Of a stretch of 64,000 nt of DNA, positions 26,871 through 36,018 are shown piece by piece. The stretch is from UBA11475 sp902486425 (GTDB taxonomy: Bacteria; Bacillota; Clostridia; Christensenellales; Borkfalkiaceae): NCBI GenBank assembly GCA_902486425.1, contig CABTOK010000007.1, positions 372,001-436,000 of the forward strand, given 5' to 3'. The translations under genes were made by a program, and so were the position numbers. The first letter of the stretch is position 1, and each line of letters starts with the position of its first letter. The notes under the pieces are model-generated. The model was not told the DNA's origin, ran no database searches, and saw only the letters and a program-made list of their open reading frames with translations.

Positions 26871-27579
26871 TTTTCTTTTCCCTTTTCAAAGCCGCTTCCT
26901 TTATCTTCTTTTTAATATCGGAATTGATTCTGAACAAAATCGTAAAAAACACGAATCTGTGTTCCTTCTTTTCGTTTCTGTAAAACCTTTCCTTGATTTC
27001 CTGAAGGTTTACGGCAACGGTATCTGAAACTTTTATAAAAAAATTCTTAATCTTGATACCGAGCTTGAACGAATAGAAAATATCCACGCATAAAAGCGTG
27101 TAATAAATCGAAATCATCACTATCCAAAATACCGAGCCTTCCGCCTTTCCCAAAAACCATGTAAGAAGCGGCTGCGCAAAAAGATAAAAAGCTATTCCGA
27201 GCGCACCCCAGAACACGGTAAAAAGCGGACATATGAATCCTTTGTAATTACCCCATCTTTTGGTGTAATCCCAAAGTCTTAACTGCATAAAATGATAAAA
27301 TAAATATCCCGTTACGAGTTCGAGAAGCGTCATAGCTATCGCGATCAATAAAAACATCGCCGTAACCTGTACCCATTTCGCCCCGCAAAAAGATAAATCT
27401 ATCTTTGTTACGAAGTATAAAATAACGTTCCCGAAACCATATATCGGGAGCGAGGGTCCGGTAAGAAATCCCGGATTGAAAAGTCTTTTCGCTCTTATGC
27501 TTCTGTATACGAGTTCGAGACACCATCCGCCTATCGCGCCAATCGCGAATACGTACATGAGTTTTACTATAAGGGGCAT
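26809..27579 (-). CDS. COG4905 membrane protein (CmpB-type putative permease)
   Basis: A 256-residue integral membrane protein with about six hydrophobic segments. The family pattern shows at the start (AIGAIGGWCLELVYRS), FNPGFLTGPSLPIYGFG, and RLWDYTKRWGNYKGFICP. It is often labelled an ABC transporter permease (CmpB), but no ATPase is nearby and transport has not been shown. The C-terminal 65 residues are soluble and highly charged. AAGGAGGAAAT precedes the ATG. Its 3' end overlaps the HD gene by 62 nt. Confidence 0.85.
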   Translation of the reverse strand: MPLIVKLMYVFAIGAIGGWCLELVYRSIRAKRLFNPGFLTGPSLPIYGFGNVILYFVTKIDLSFCGAKWVQVTAMFLLIAIAMTLLELVTGYLFYHFMQLRLWDYTKRWGNYKGFICPLFTVFWGALGIAFYLFAQPLLTWFLGKAEGSVFWIVMISIYYTLLCVDIFYSFKLGIKIKNFFIKVSDTVAVNLQEIKERFYRNEKKEHRFVFFTILFRINSDIKKKIKEAALKREKKNDDGVDGKLKIEESGSKEVS

Positions 27580-27630
27580 ATTTCCTCCTTCATCATTCCG
27601 CCGATAAAACCGAAAAAAAACGGTAATAAT

Positions 27631-27669
27631 AAAAAAATTCTCATCGAATCGTCAGCGATCGATGAGAAT
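27631..27669 (-). terminator. Terminator downstream of tRNA-Thr
   Basis: ATTCTCATCGA and TCGATGAGAAT form an 11-bp stem with an 11-base loop, followed on the minus strand by seven T residues. It lies 3 bp after the tRNA. Confidence 0.9.
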
Positions 27670-27671
27670 TA

Positions 27672-27747
<76 letters not shown>

Positions 27748-27770
27748 GCCTGTTTATCGGCAACGATTGA

Positions 27771-27799
27771 ATTTTATCAAATTAAAAAGTGTTTGTCAA
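27771..27799 (-). promoter_or_regulatory. Sigma-A promoter of tRNA-Thr
   Basis: Minus strand: TTGACA (27799-27794), 17 bp, TAAAAT (27776-27771). The start is expected about 17 bases before the mature tRNA 5' end. Confidence 0.85.
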
Positions 27800-27861
27800 T
27801 CCATTATCTTAAAAAAGTAAAAAATATTTCGAAAATTTTTATTTTAAATCCGCAAACACGA

Positions 27862-27891
27862 CGGTAAAATCTTGCGGTTTGCCTTTTACCG
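27862..27891. other. Inverted repeat downstream of ftsZ
   Basis: CGGTAAAA and TTTTACCG arms with a 14-base loop lie 40 bp past the ftsZ stop. A competing pairing (CAAAC at 27852 with GTTTG at 27877) is possible. There is no T run after it on the minus strand, so it is not a classic terminator. It may stabilise the end of the ftsZ mRNA. Confidence 0.4.
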
Positions 27892-27930
27892 CCGTATATT
27901 TACAGAATTTGTTTTTATTTTTAATAAATT

Positions 27931-29106
27931 TTACTTCTTTCCGAAAAGCTTGCGCATGAATGCGGGAACGTCTTTCTTCGTCTCTTTGACTTCTTCGACG
28001 GGTTCTTCGTTTACGGCTTCTGCTTTCGGTTCTTCCGTTACTGTAGCCGTTTTTGCGGGCTGTTCGTCTTTTAACTCGAAATTAAACGGAACGTTCGTCT
28101 TTACCGGTTCGGGTTCGGGCTTTCTCTGATAATTGAATCCTATCGTTTTATCTTCGACAAGCGACGGCGCGAATCCTGTCGCTATAACGGTTATTTTAAC
28201 GTTTTCGCCTAAATTTTCGTCAAACGTCGTACCGAAAATTATATTCGCCGAATCGTCTATAATGCTCTGAACGAGCTTCGCCGCATCGTTTACTTCGCCT
28301 ATTCCGAGGCTTTTTCCGCCCGAAACGTTCAATATAACGCCTCTCGCGCCTTCAATCGTGGTTTCGAGAAGCGGACTCGAAACGGCTTGTCTTACTGCTT
28401 CGATAATTCTGTTTTCGCCGCTTGCTATGCCTATTCCCATGTGAGCGAGTCCCTGATTGCGCATAATAGTCGAAACGTCCGCGAAATCGAGATTGATAAG
28501 CGACGGAATCGTTATAAGATCGACTATGCTGCTTATACCTTGCTTTAAAAGATCGTCTGCTACCTTAAACGCGTCGAAAATGCCCGTGGAAGCGGGTAAG
28601 ACCTGCAAAAGTTTGTCATTCGGGATAACGACGAGCGTATCAACGTATTTTTTAAGGTTCGAAAGTCCTTTGTTCGCATTTTCGTTCCTTATTTTACCTT
28701 CGAACGAAAACGGCTTGGTAACCACGGCTACGGTAAGAATACCCATATCTTTAGCAAGTCTTGCAATAACGGGCGCGGCTCCCGTGCCGGTTCCTCCCCC
28801 CATGCCCGCAGCGATGAAAAGTAAATCGGTTCCTCTTATCGCTTCTACAATCTCATCTTTGGTTTCTTCTGCGGACTTTTCGCCGACTTCGGGATTCGAA
28901 CCCGCACCGAGACCTTTGGTTTCTTCTATTCCTATCTGGATTTTCCTTGAAGCTTTGGATAAATTCAAAGCCTGCAAATCGGTGTTTACCGCTATAAATT
29001 CGGCTGAATTCACCTGCGCGTCTATCATGCTGTTGACAGCGTTGTTTCCGCCGCCGCCTACGCCTATTACCTTTATCACCGCGCCGCTGTTGTTATCGTA
29101 AATCAT
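27931..29106 (-). CDS. ftsZ: Cell division protein FtsZ
   Basis: The tubulin-like GTPase that forms the division ring. The 391-residue protein has the GTPase signature GMGGGTGTGAAPVIA near residue 105, the N-terminal GVGGGGNNAVNSM loop, and synergy-loop residues before a linker of about 50 residues rich in Pro, Glu and Val. The last residues DVPAFMRKLFGKK match the conserved C-terminal peptide that binds FtsA, SepF and ZapA-like partners. AAAGGAGAA precedes the ATG. It is the last gene of the murE-to-ftsZ block, 17 bp after ftsA. Confidence 0.98.
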   Translation of the reverse strand: MIYDNNSGAVIKVIGVGGGGNNAVNSMIDAQVNSAEFIAVNTDLQALNLSKASRKIQIGIEETKGLGAGSNPEVGEKSAEETKDEIVEAIRGTDLLFIAAGMGGGTGTGAAPVIARLAKDMGILTVAVVTKPFSFEGKIRNENANKGLSNLKKYVDTLVVIPNDKLLQVLPASTGIFDAFKVADDLLKQGISSIVDLITIPSLINLDFADVSTIMRNQGLAHMGIGIASGENRIIEAVRQAVSSPLLETTIEGARGVILNVSGGKSLGIGEVNDAAKLVQSIIDDSANIIFGTTFDENLGENVKITVIATGFAPSLVEDKTIGFNYQRKPEPEPVKTNVPFNFELKDEQPAKTATVTEEPKAEAVNEEPVEEVKETKKDVPAFMRKLFGKK

Positions 29107-29123
29107 AAATGAATTATTCTCCT

Positions 29124-30239
29124 TTAATTATTTTCGAGAGCGAGATTCAATACCGAAAGCATCGAGCTGTTTATCGGTTTGTCGTAAAGCGGCAAATCGG
29201 GATAAATAACTTCTACGTTCATATTGAGTCTGCTCGACAAACGTTCTTTCGCGCCCCTTAAATACGTTATTCCTCCGCCGGTCAGCAGAAGCGGCAGATA
29301 TTCCGGAAATTCCATTCTTGTTTTTTTGAAAGAAGCGTCTATTTCTTCCGCAAGTTTATCGAGATTGGCGTTTACTATCCTTTTTACCTTGTTTATGTTA
29401 AAGTACATAACGTCGTCGCCCGAGACTATTTCGTAAACGTCGCCGTCTTTAGCGTCTATCGAAAGACTTGCCTTTCTTTTAACCTTTTCGGCAATATCGA
29501 ACGGAACGTTGAATGCTTCCGTAAGAGCCGCAGTTATCATACCGCCGCCCATATCGAACGAACGTTGATATAAAATTCCGTCGCCCTGTATTACCGTTAC
29601 CGTCGAAGTAATATACCCTACGTCCGCAATGAGAGCTATTCTGTCTCTCGATTCGGGCGATACGAGATACAAAGCTTCAGCAAGAGCCACCGAAACGAAT
29701 TCGCATTCGTTAAATCCTTCGCTTCTTAAAACCGATCTGAAAAACGAAACAAACGAATCGCCGCAAAGAACGTACGAAACTCTTCCTTTAAGCGACACGC
29801 TAACCTCTCCTACCGCGTCGGGAGTCTTTCTGAAATCGTCGAGTTCGAAAAATATCGGCGAGCGGTTTATTACGGAATATCCCGTCGAATCGCCGCTGAA
29901 ACCCATTGCATAAAGTTCGTCGATCTCTTTATCTGTTATCTTTCTTTTTTTATTGAAACTTATCTGCGCGTCTCTTACTATATTTTTCGTAAATCCCGCG
30001 GGAACGCCGATATAAACGGTTTTCACGGGAGTTTTTCCTTGTTTTACCGTTAAAACGAGCTTTCTTAAAACTTCTTCCGTTTCGGCTTTATCCAAAAATT
30101 CTCCGGACAAAAATCCCGAATACGCCTGTTCGTTATATCCTTTTATGATAAAAGTTCCGTTTACGCCGCGTTCGCCGACAAATGCCGATATTTTCGAAGA
30201 CCCTATGTCTATTACCGCGACCTGTTCAGAATTCTGCAT
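29124..30239 (-). CDS. ftsA: Cell division protein FtsA, lacking the C-terminal membrane helix
   Basis: An actin-like ATPase that links FtsZ to the membrane. Phosphate-binding loops are visible (VAVIDIGSSKISAFVG; LIADVGYITSTVTV; LLLTGGGITYLRG) and the FtsA-specific 1C subdomain is present around residues 80-160. The 371-residue chain stops at NLALENN, straight after the last core helix, whereas FtsA normally continues through a linker to an amphipathic membrane-targeting helix (usual length 400-440). An AAAGGGGATATA ribosome site precedes the ATG. It lies between ftsQ and ftsZ. The order and 1C domain argue for FtsA and against a generic Hsp70-like protein. Confidence 0.9.
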   Translation of the reverse strand: MQNSEQVAVIDIGSSKISAFVGERGVNGTFIIKGYNEQAYSGFLSGEFLDKAETEEVLRKLVLTVKQGKTPVKTVYIGVPAGFTKNIVRDAQISFNKKRKITDKEIDELYAMGFSGDSTGYSVINRSPIFFELDDFRKTPDAVGEVSVSLKGRVSYVLCGDSFVSFFRSVLRSEGFNECEFVSVALAEALYLVSPESRDRIALIADVGYITSTVTVIQGDGILYQRSFDMGGGMITAALTEAFNVPFDIAEKVKRKASLSIDAKDGDVYEIVSGDDVMYFNINKVKRIVNANLDKLAEEIDASFKKTRMEFPEYLPLLLTGGGITYLRGAKERLSSRLNMNVEVIYPDLPLYDKPINSSMLSVLNLALENN

Positions 30240-30329
30240 TATATCCCCTTTGTAACTTTTTGCCCTTTTACGGCAAAATTATCTGTAGTATAAAAAATAT
30301 TTTTGCTTGTCTTTTACAAATTCCTTATC

Positions 30330-31130
30330 TTATGCTTCGGAACCGGCCGGCGACCATATAACGGTATACTTCCCGTTTTCATCCTTTTCGCCCAAAGTGA
30401 TCGTATATTCCGCTTTTGCGAAATCATCGCTCTGATTATACGCTTCGGTAAGAGCCGTAAGTTTGTTCTTGCCGTCGTTATACACGTCGAAAAGATCGAG
30501 AACAACGCTCGTCTTCGTATAAAAACATATCTCGGTTACCGACGAGGTCGAAAATATTCCGACTTCGTTTATGCAGCCCAGAATATCGACTTGTCCGCAA
30601 AGAGTCAAAAGCTCTGCCGTTATTTTTGCCGAAATATCCTTTCCGGGGTTATCCGAATAACAAAAATATCCGCCGACAACCGGTTCCCCGAAAACGTAGC
30701 CGTTCTTGTCTTTATCGGTTACCGAAATCCTTACGAGTTCTTTATCGGGAAGGACGTCAGTTTTTTCCAGAACGAAACCTTCCTGCGAGATTATGTAATA
30801 ATTCTCCCCGTAAACGACGTAGTAACCGGCGCGGCGTTCTTTAAGCGAAATCTCTATTTGATCGGGAAATTTCTTTCTGAAAGACACCAGTTCGAAATAC
30901 GTATCGTCTTTAAGCATGTCCCTCGTCTTTTTTTCAGAAACGGCAACTATGTTTTTGCCTTTAAGCGTTCTGAGCTTCTGCGTAACGCTTTCCGATCTGC
31001 AGGACGAAACTCCGTATATCGAAAAGGAAACGTCTACGTTCTTTACCGTAAAAAGCGTAAACGCCGCAAAACCGACTATTAAAACGAATACGACGGATAT
31101 AAAAACCGTCAGAAGCTTCTTATGTTTCAT
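30330..31130 (-). CDS. ftsQ: Cell division protein FtsQ/DivIB
   Basis: A 266-residue single-pass membrane protein of the divisome. It has a short cytoplasmic start, a membrane helix at about residues 7-27 (LTVFISVVFVLIVGFAAFTLF), then an external POTRA-like domain (VKNVDVSFSIYGVSSCRS, followed by the typical IAVSEKKTRDML stretch) and the FtsQ beta domain (RRAGYYVVYGENYYIISQEGFVLE). The pattern is that of DivIB. Its start overlaps the end of murA by 11 nt, so translation is coupled. ftsA follows. Confidence 0.88.
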   Translation of the reverse strand: MKHKKLLTVFISVVFVLIVGFAAFTLFTVKNVDVSFSIYGVSSCRSESVTQKLRTLKGKNIVAVSEKKTRDMLKDDTYFELVSFRKKFPDQIEISLKERRAGYYVVYGENYYIISQEGFVLEKTDVLPDKELVRISVTDKDKNGYVFGEPVVGGYFCYSDNPGKDISAKITAELLTLCGQVDILGCINEVGIFSTSSVTEICFYTKTSVVLDLFDVYNDGKNKLTALTEAYNQSDDFAKAEYTITLGEKDENGKYTVIWSPAGSEA

Positions 31131-32400
31131 TCTCTGTGATATCCGCGCCGAGACTTCTTAATTTCTCGTCAAAATGCGAATAACCCCTTTTTATGTATTC
31201 TATGCCCGACACGGCAGTTTCGCCTTCGGCGTTAAGTCCGGCAAGAACGAGCGCCGCTCCGCTTCTTAAATCGGGAGCGGTAAATTCCGCCGCATACAAT
31301 CTTTTAACGCCTTTTATAAAAGCGACGTTGTCCGAAACCTCTATTCTCGCTCCCGCCTTTTTCAGTTCGTTTATATACGAGAAGCGGGATTCGAAGACTG
31401 TCTCTTTCACAAAAGATTCTCCGTCCGAAACGCTGTCCAGAACAGCCGTCTGAGCCTGAAGATCCGTCGGAAATTCCGGAAACGGTCCCGTCGTAAAAGA
31501 AAACGCTTTCCGTTTTCCTTCCGATTTTAAAAATATTATATCATTACCATAGGTAATTTTACAAGTGTTAGACGACAATTTATTCAAAAATACAGGCAAA
31601 TTTTTCGGATCGACGCCTTTCAGTTCGATTTTTCCGCCTGTTATCGCCGCGGCTAAAAGAAATGTTCCGCCCTCTATGCGGTCTCCGATAGCCTTATATT
31701 TACCGCCGTGCAGCTTTTTTACTCCTTCGATAACTATCTCTTTGCTTCCCGCGCCGCTAATTTTAGCGCCCAAAATGTTCAGAAAGTTCTGCAAATCAAC
31801 TATTTCCGGTTCGCGCGCCGCGTTTTTAATAACGGTCGTTCCCGAAGAAACAGCCGTTAAAAGCATTATATTTTCGGTAGCCCCTACGCTCGGGAATCCG
31901 AGTTTTATTTCTCCGCCGGTAATTTTATCGGCTTTTGCTTCCATATATTCTTTACATTCGCCGTTTTTACCGACGCTTTTATAAAAGTCGAATTTTATGC
32001 CGAGCTTTTCGAACGCCGAAATATGTAAATCCACCGGTCTTTTGCCTATTTTGCACCCGCCCGGGAAAGGAATTACCGCCTTTTTAAAACGCGAAAGAAA
32101 CGCCCCGAGCAGAAAGACGGAAGCCCTTAACTTTTCCGAAAGTTCTTTGTCCGCAACATACGAGCCGACGGACGACGGATCTATTATCAGGTTCCCTTCT
32201 TCTTTTTTTACTTGCGCACCGGCGTTTTCAAGGAGGTTGCGCATTATGTTTACGTCGGCAATGTCGGGGCATTTTTCTATTATAACGTTTTCATTCGTCA
32301 TGACCGAAGCCGCCAAAAAAAGCAGAACGGCGTTTTTAGCGCATTCCGCTTCTATTTTTCCGTCTATAACGTTACCGCCGGTTATTATATACTTTTTCAC
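31120..32400 (-). CDS. murA: UDP-N-acetylglucosamine 1-carboxyvinyltransferase
   Basis: The 426-residue enzyme for the first committed step of peptidoglycan synthesis. The PEP-binding cysteine is C116 in PGGCKIGKRPVDLHI and the substrate lysine K22 sits in AKNAV. The loop before it reads IEAECAKNA where most MurAs have a QGAKNA-type sequence, so Gly is replaced by Cys. The start is GTG with GGGGGCG upstream. Cytoplasmic. The gene lies between ftsW and ftsQ, where many Firmicutes have murG, murC or murB. Confidence 0.95.
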   Translation of the reverse strand: MKKYIITGGNVIDGKIEAECAKNAVLLFLAASVMTNENVIIEKCPDIADVNIMRNLLENAGAQVKKEEGNLIIDPSSVGSYVADKELSEKLRASVFLLGAFLSRFKKAVIPFPGGCKIGKRPVDLHISAFEKLGIKFDFYKSVGKNGECKEYMEAKADKITGGEIKLGFPSVGATENIMLLTAVSSGTTVIKNAAREPEIVDLQNFLNILGAKISGAGSKEIVIEGVKKLHGGKYKAIGDRIEGGTFLLAAAITGGKIELKGVDPKNLPVFLNKLSSNTCKITYGNDIIFLKSEGKRKAFSFTTGPFPEFPTDLQAQTAVLDSVSDGESFVKETVFESRFSYINELKKAGARIEVSDNVAFIKGVKRLYAAEFTAPDLRSGAALVLAGLNAEGETAVSGIEYIKRGYSHFDEKLRSLGADITENET

Positions 32401-32479
32401 GCTTTACGCCCCCGGAATTACTACTGTATTCTATGGCGAAAGCTTAAATAAAGTTACCGGTTGCCGGGTTGATTCACGG

Positions 32480-33640
32480 CTATGACTTTTCCTTGTTCTT
32501 CTTCGAAATATTATATAAAATTCCGAATTCGGTCATGAATATGATAATCGACGTATTTCCGCTCGAAACGAGCGGAAGCGGAAGTCCCGTCGGCGGTATC
32601 GAGCCCGACACGACGAGCGCATTTATAACCACTTGTATCCCGAAAATAAGGGTTATCCCGGTAGCGAGAAGATACCCGAACAAATCTTTTGCTCCGGCTG
32701 CGATTTTCAGGCCGCGGAACACGATGAACCCTATAAGCGTAAAAAATGCGATAAGTCCGATAAATCCCGTTTCTTCGCCTATTATAGACAGAATAAAATC
32801 CGATTCAGAAAACGGTAAAAAAGCGTATTTTTGTCTCGATCCGAATATTCCCGTACCGAACCAACCGCCCGAACCCAGCGCGTAAAGCGATTGTAAAAGC
32901 TGATACCCTTCGCCTTTAGGAGACGCCCACGGGTTCAGAAACGCCGAAAGTCTGTTAAGTCTGTACGGCTCGATAAGTATCAGTCCTATCGCTCCGATAA
33001 TTGCCGGAATAAGAATAAATAAAAAGTATTTAAGTTTCATACCCGACGCAAGTAACATCGCAAGCATAAGCAAAGCCACGCAGACGGTAATCGACATGTT
33101 AGGCTCTATGATTATAAGCCCGCAAAGAAGTCCGCCGTAAATCAAAACAGGCAAAGATCCTTTAAGAGTTCTCGCCTTTTCGGGATTATCCGAAACATAT
33201 TTAGCGGCAAAAACGATAAGAGCGAATTTAGCTGTTTCGGACGGCTGAAAAGTTATCGGCCCCAATCCTATCCAACGTTTCGCCCCGTAATTTTCGACAC
33301 CCACTCCCGGAATAAATATCGCCGCAAGAAGAAGAGGCGCGGCTATTTCTATAAAAATCGCTGCTTTTTTAATCTTTTTGTAATCAAAAACCCCTGCGGC
33401 GATCATCCCGGCAAGACCTAACGCGATACCGATTACCTGCTTTTTTACAAAATAAAACGAATCGTTATAAGTCGCTTTTGCCGAATAACTGCTCGCAGAA
33501 TATATAAAAACCGTTCCTATTACCGTTAATAAAACAACGGCGCACACCAGAAACACGTCTCCGCCGAAAAATTTTGTCTTCTCGACTCCTATTTGCGGCT
33601 TTTTAGCACGTAATCCCTTTAACTCAGCGGTTTTCTTCAT
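32480..33640 (-). CDS. ftsW: Septal peptidoglycan glycosyltransferase FtsW (SEDA)
   Basis: A polytopic SEDA-family protein of about 386 residues that polymerises glycan strands at the septum together with a class B PBP. About ten membrane helices are visible, with family motifs ENYGAKRWIGLGPITFQPSE, IIEPNMSI, and VSGSIPPTGLPLPLVSSGN near the C-terminus. The ATG at 33640 is chosen over a GTG nine bases upstream; the choice is not certain. The 5' end overlaps murD by about 17 nt. FtsW is chosen over RodA because of its place between murD and murA. Confidence 0.93.
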   Translation of the reverse strand: MKKTAELKGLRAKKPQIGVEKTKFFGGDVFLVCAVVLLTVIGTVFIYSASSYSAKATYNDSFYFVKKQVIGIALGLAGMIAAGVFDYKKIKKAAIFIEIAAPLLLAAIFIPGVGVENYGAKRWIGLGPITFQPSETAKFALIVFAAKYVSDNPEKARTLKGSLPVLIYGGLLCGLIIIEPNMSITVCVALLMLAMLLASGMKLKYFLFILIPAIIGAIGLILIEPYRLNRLSAFLNPWASPKGEGYQLLQSLYALGSGGWFGTGIFGSRQKYAFLPFSESDFILSIIGEETGFIGLIAFFTLIGFIVFRGLKIAAGAKDLFGYLLATGITLIFGIQVVINALVVSGSIPPTGLPLPLVSSGNTSIIIFMTEFGILYNISKKNKEKS

Positions 33641-34997
33641 TTTTTCCACCGCCGTTATAATCTTTTACCGCTTTTATAAAGGCTTCGCCCCGTTCCGAAT
33701 AGTTTTTAAAGCAATCGAAACTGGAACATGCGGGACTTAATAAAATTGCATCACCGTCATCCGACAAATATTCGGCAAGAGCAATCGCCTTGTAAAAATC
33801 TTTTTCGGGGTAAACGTCGTAAAATCCGCAACCTATGGCGGATTTTTGCATATGTTCCATCGAATCACCCGTTAAAACCACGCTTTTTACGCTGCTTTTC
33901 TTAATTTCGCCGAACAACTCTCCGTATTCTTCGCCTTTTTCTTTTCCGCCGAGAATAAGAATCGTCGGCTTTTTTATAGTTCTTATAGCCGAAATCGCCG
34001 AATATGTATTCGTAGCCTTCGAATCGTCGTAAAAATCCCGTCCGGAAATATGCCCGACAAATTCAATGCGGTGTCTTTCTCCTTTATACGAACACAGAAC
34101 TTCTTCTATGGCGGAATTATCCGCGCCGAGTATTTTCGCACAGCAAACTGCGGCGAGAACGTTTTCGAGATTGTGTTTTCCCATAAGAGCTATTCTGCTT
34201 TCTTCGGTTATCATATCGTCGAAGTAGTAGATTTTTCCGTTTTTAAGATAAGCTCCGTCCACTCGTTTTTCGCTCGAAAACCAAATTTTTTTCGCTCTTA
34301 TTTTATCCGAAAACGATAATATATTTTTGTCATCGGCGTTAAGGACGGCGAATTCGCTTTCACGCTGATTAAAGGTTATACGGCTTTTCAGATAAACGTA
34401 ATTCTGCATCGTATAGTGTCTTTCGAGATGATCGGGAGTTATATTCAATACGCAAGATATATGCGGGCAAAAAAGATTGACTGTTTCTAACTGAAAGCTT
34501 GATATTTCTGCCACGCATAACACATCGTAAGACGATAATCTTTTAATTTTTGAAGTAAACGGTATGCCTACGTTGCCGCAAAGTTCGTGTTTTATTTCCG
34601 CGGTATCAAGAATTTTATCTATTATCGAAACCGTCGTCGTTTTGCCGTTTGTTCCGGTAACCGCGACTATAGGCGATTTTGTCAAAAGGTATCCGAGTTC
34701 TATTTCGCCGATAACCCGTTTCCCCGCTTTTTTTGTAAGAACTGCGAGTTCGTGATTAACGGGTATTCCCGGACTTAATACGAGCACGTCGTAGAGCGGA
34801 AGCATTTCGGCAAACGATCTGTTTAAGACGGGTTTCGCTCCCCTTTTTATAAGTTCGTCGACTTTAGCAGACAAAAACGCATTTTCCGATTCGTCGTAAA
34901 GAAAAACCTTCGCGTTCTCGTCAAGTAGCGCACCCGCTGCGGCGATTCCGCTTTTTGACAGTCCGAAAACCATAAAAATTTGCTTTTTAAAAAACAT
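33624..34997 (-). CDS. murD: UDP-N-acetylmuramoylalanine--D-glutamate ligase
   Basis: A 457-residue cytoplasmic Mur ligase adding D-glutamate to UDP-MurNAc-L-Ala. The three-domain plan is clear: N-terminal Rossmann domain (FGLSKSGIAAAGAL), central ATPase domain with AVTGTNGKTTTVS and the ITPDHLERH stretch, C-terminal domain from GERHRIEFV with FYDDSKATN. AAAGGAAAGAT precedes the ATG. mraY lies 46 bp upstream and ftsW overlaps its end. Confidence 0.95.
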   Translation of the reverse strand: MFFKKQIFMVFGLSKSGIAAAGALLDENAKVFLYDESENAFLSAKVDELIKRGAKPVLNRSFAEMLPLYDVLVLSPGIPVNHELAVLTKKAGKRVIGEIELGYLLTKSPIVAVTGTNGKTTTVSIIDKILDTAEIKHELCGNVGIPFTSKIKRLSSYDVLCVAEISSFQLETVNLFCPHISCVLNITPDHLERHYTMQNYVYLKSRITFNQRESEFAVLNADDKNILSFSDKIRAKKIWFSSEKRVDGAYLKNGKIYYFDDMITEESRIALMGKHNLENVLAAVCCAKILGADNSAIEEVLCSYKGERHRIEFVGHISGRDFYDDSKATNTYSAISAIRTIKKPTILILGGKEKGEEYGELFGEIKKSSVKSVVLTGDSMEHMQKSAIGCGFYDVYPEKDFYKAIALAEYLSDDGDAILLSPACSSFDCFKNYSERGEAFIKAVKDYNGGGKNEENR

Positions 34998-35043
34998 ATC
35001 TTTCCTTTATAAGGCGATGCAACTTAGAATTTACAACCGATTT

Positions 35044-36018
35044 TCACATTACCATCGTAAAAATCACAATCAACGAAACGATAAGCGTAACAATAAAATA
35101 ATAAAACGCTATTTTACACTCCGAAACGCCCGAAAGTTCGAGATGATGATGAAGCGGTGCCATTTTGAATATTCTTTTCTTTGTCCTTTTATAATGTAAA
35201 ACCTGCATAATTACTGATATGCCGGACAATACGAACATTATTCCGATAAAAGGAATATAAAGCGAATTACCGGTAAAAACGCATATTCCGCCGAGCAATC
35301 CGCCGGTAGCCAGAGAGCCTGTATCTCCCATGAATATCTTTGCGGGATTAAGATTAAAACACAAAAAACCGCAAAAGCACCCGACCGATAGAGCCGATAG
35401 AATCATTATCTCGTATATATTAACCGTATTATTTTCGACTACGGATTCGATATAAATTATCGCGGCGGCGGCTAAAACGTAAACAATCGAAACTGAAGAA
35501 GCCAATCCGTCCAACCCGTCAGTCAGATTAACGCAGTTGCTTATCGCTATAAAAACAAACGTTATTATAAAAGCCGACCATATTCCGAGATCTGCTTTTA
35601 TCTTGGAAAACGGCATGTAAAATCCTGTAATTCCTTTTTTATAAGCGATAAATCCGTACAGCTCGGATATTACAAAAAGCAGTATCATTTTCTGATACGG
35701 TTTTAAGCCTTCGTTCTTATCGGAAGCTATTTTAAGATAATCGTCTATAAATCCGACAGACATAAATGCTATCGAAATAGTAAGTATTAACCTTGCGTTT
35801 TCGTTTTTAGCACATCCAAATAGAACGAATAGCACAAAAAGTGGCAAATATATTATAAATCCCCCGAACGTCGGCGTTCCCGATTTCCCTTTATGAATAT
35901 AAACATACTCGTAAATAGGCTGATCGACTCTTTTCTTTTTTAGAACTTTAATAAATACCGCTCCGAACAAAATCGAGAAAAGAAAAGCGGAAACAAACGC
36001 TATGATTATCGTTTTCAA
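35044..36018 (-). CDS. mraY: Phospho-N-acetylmuramoyl-pentapeptide transferase
   Basis: A 324-residue membrane enzyme making lipid I. It has about ten helices and the three aspartate-containing motifs: GFIDDYLKI, NCVNLTDGLDGLA, and GDTGSLA, plus the MraY histidine motif in MAPLHHHLELSG. The start is a TTG that overlaps the murE stop (TTGA), with GGGAGAAG upstream, so translation is coupled to murE. murF, usually between murE and mraY, is absent. Confidence 0.95.
   Translation of the reverse strand: MKTIIIAFVSAFLFSILFGAVFIKVLKKKRVDQPIYEYVYIHKGKSGTPTFGGFIIYLPLFVLFVLFGCAKNENARLILTISIAFMSVGFIDDYLKIASDKNEGLKPYQKMILLFVISELYGFIAYKKGITGFYMPFSKIKADLGIWSAFIITFVFIAISNCVNLTDGLDGLASSVSIVYVLAAAAIIYIESVVENNTVNIYEIMILSALSVGCFCGFLCFNLNPAKIFMGDTGSLATGGLLGGICVFTGNSLYIPFIGIMFVLSGISVIMQVLHYKRTKKRIFKMAPLHHHLELSGVSECKIAFYYFIVTLIVSLIVIFTMVM

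Noticed and set aside
28891..28903. tRNA T-arm-like sequence GGGATTCGAACCC
   Set aside because: It lies inside ftsZ in a conserved coding segment, and no cloverleaf surrounds it.
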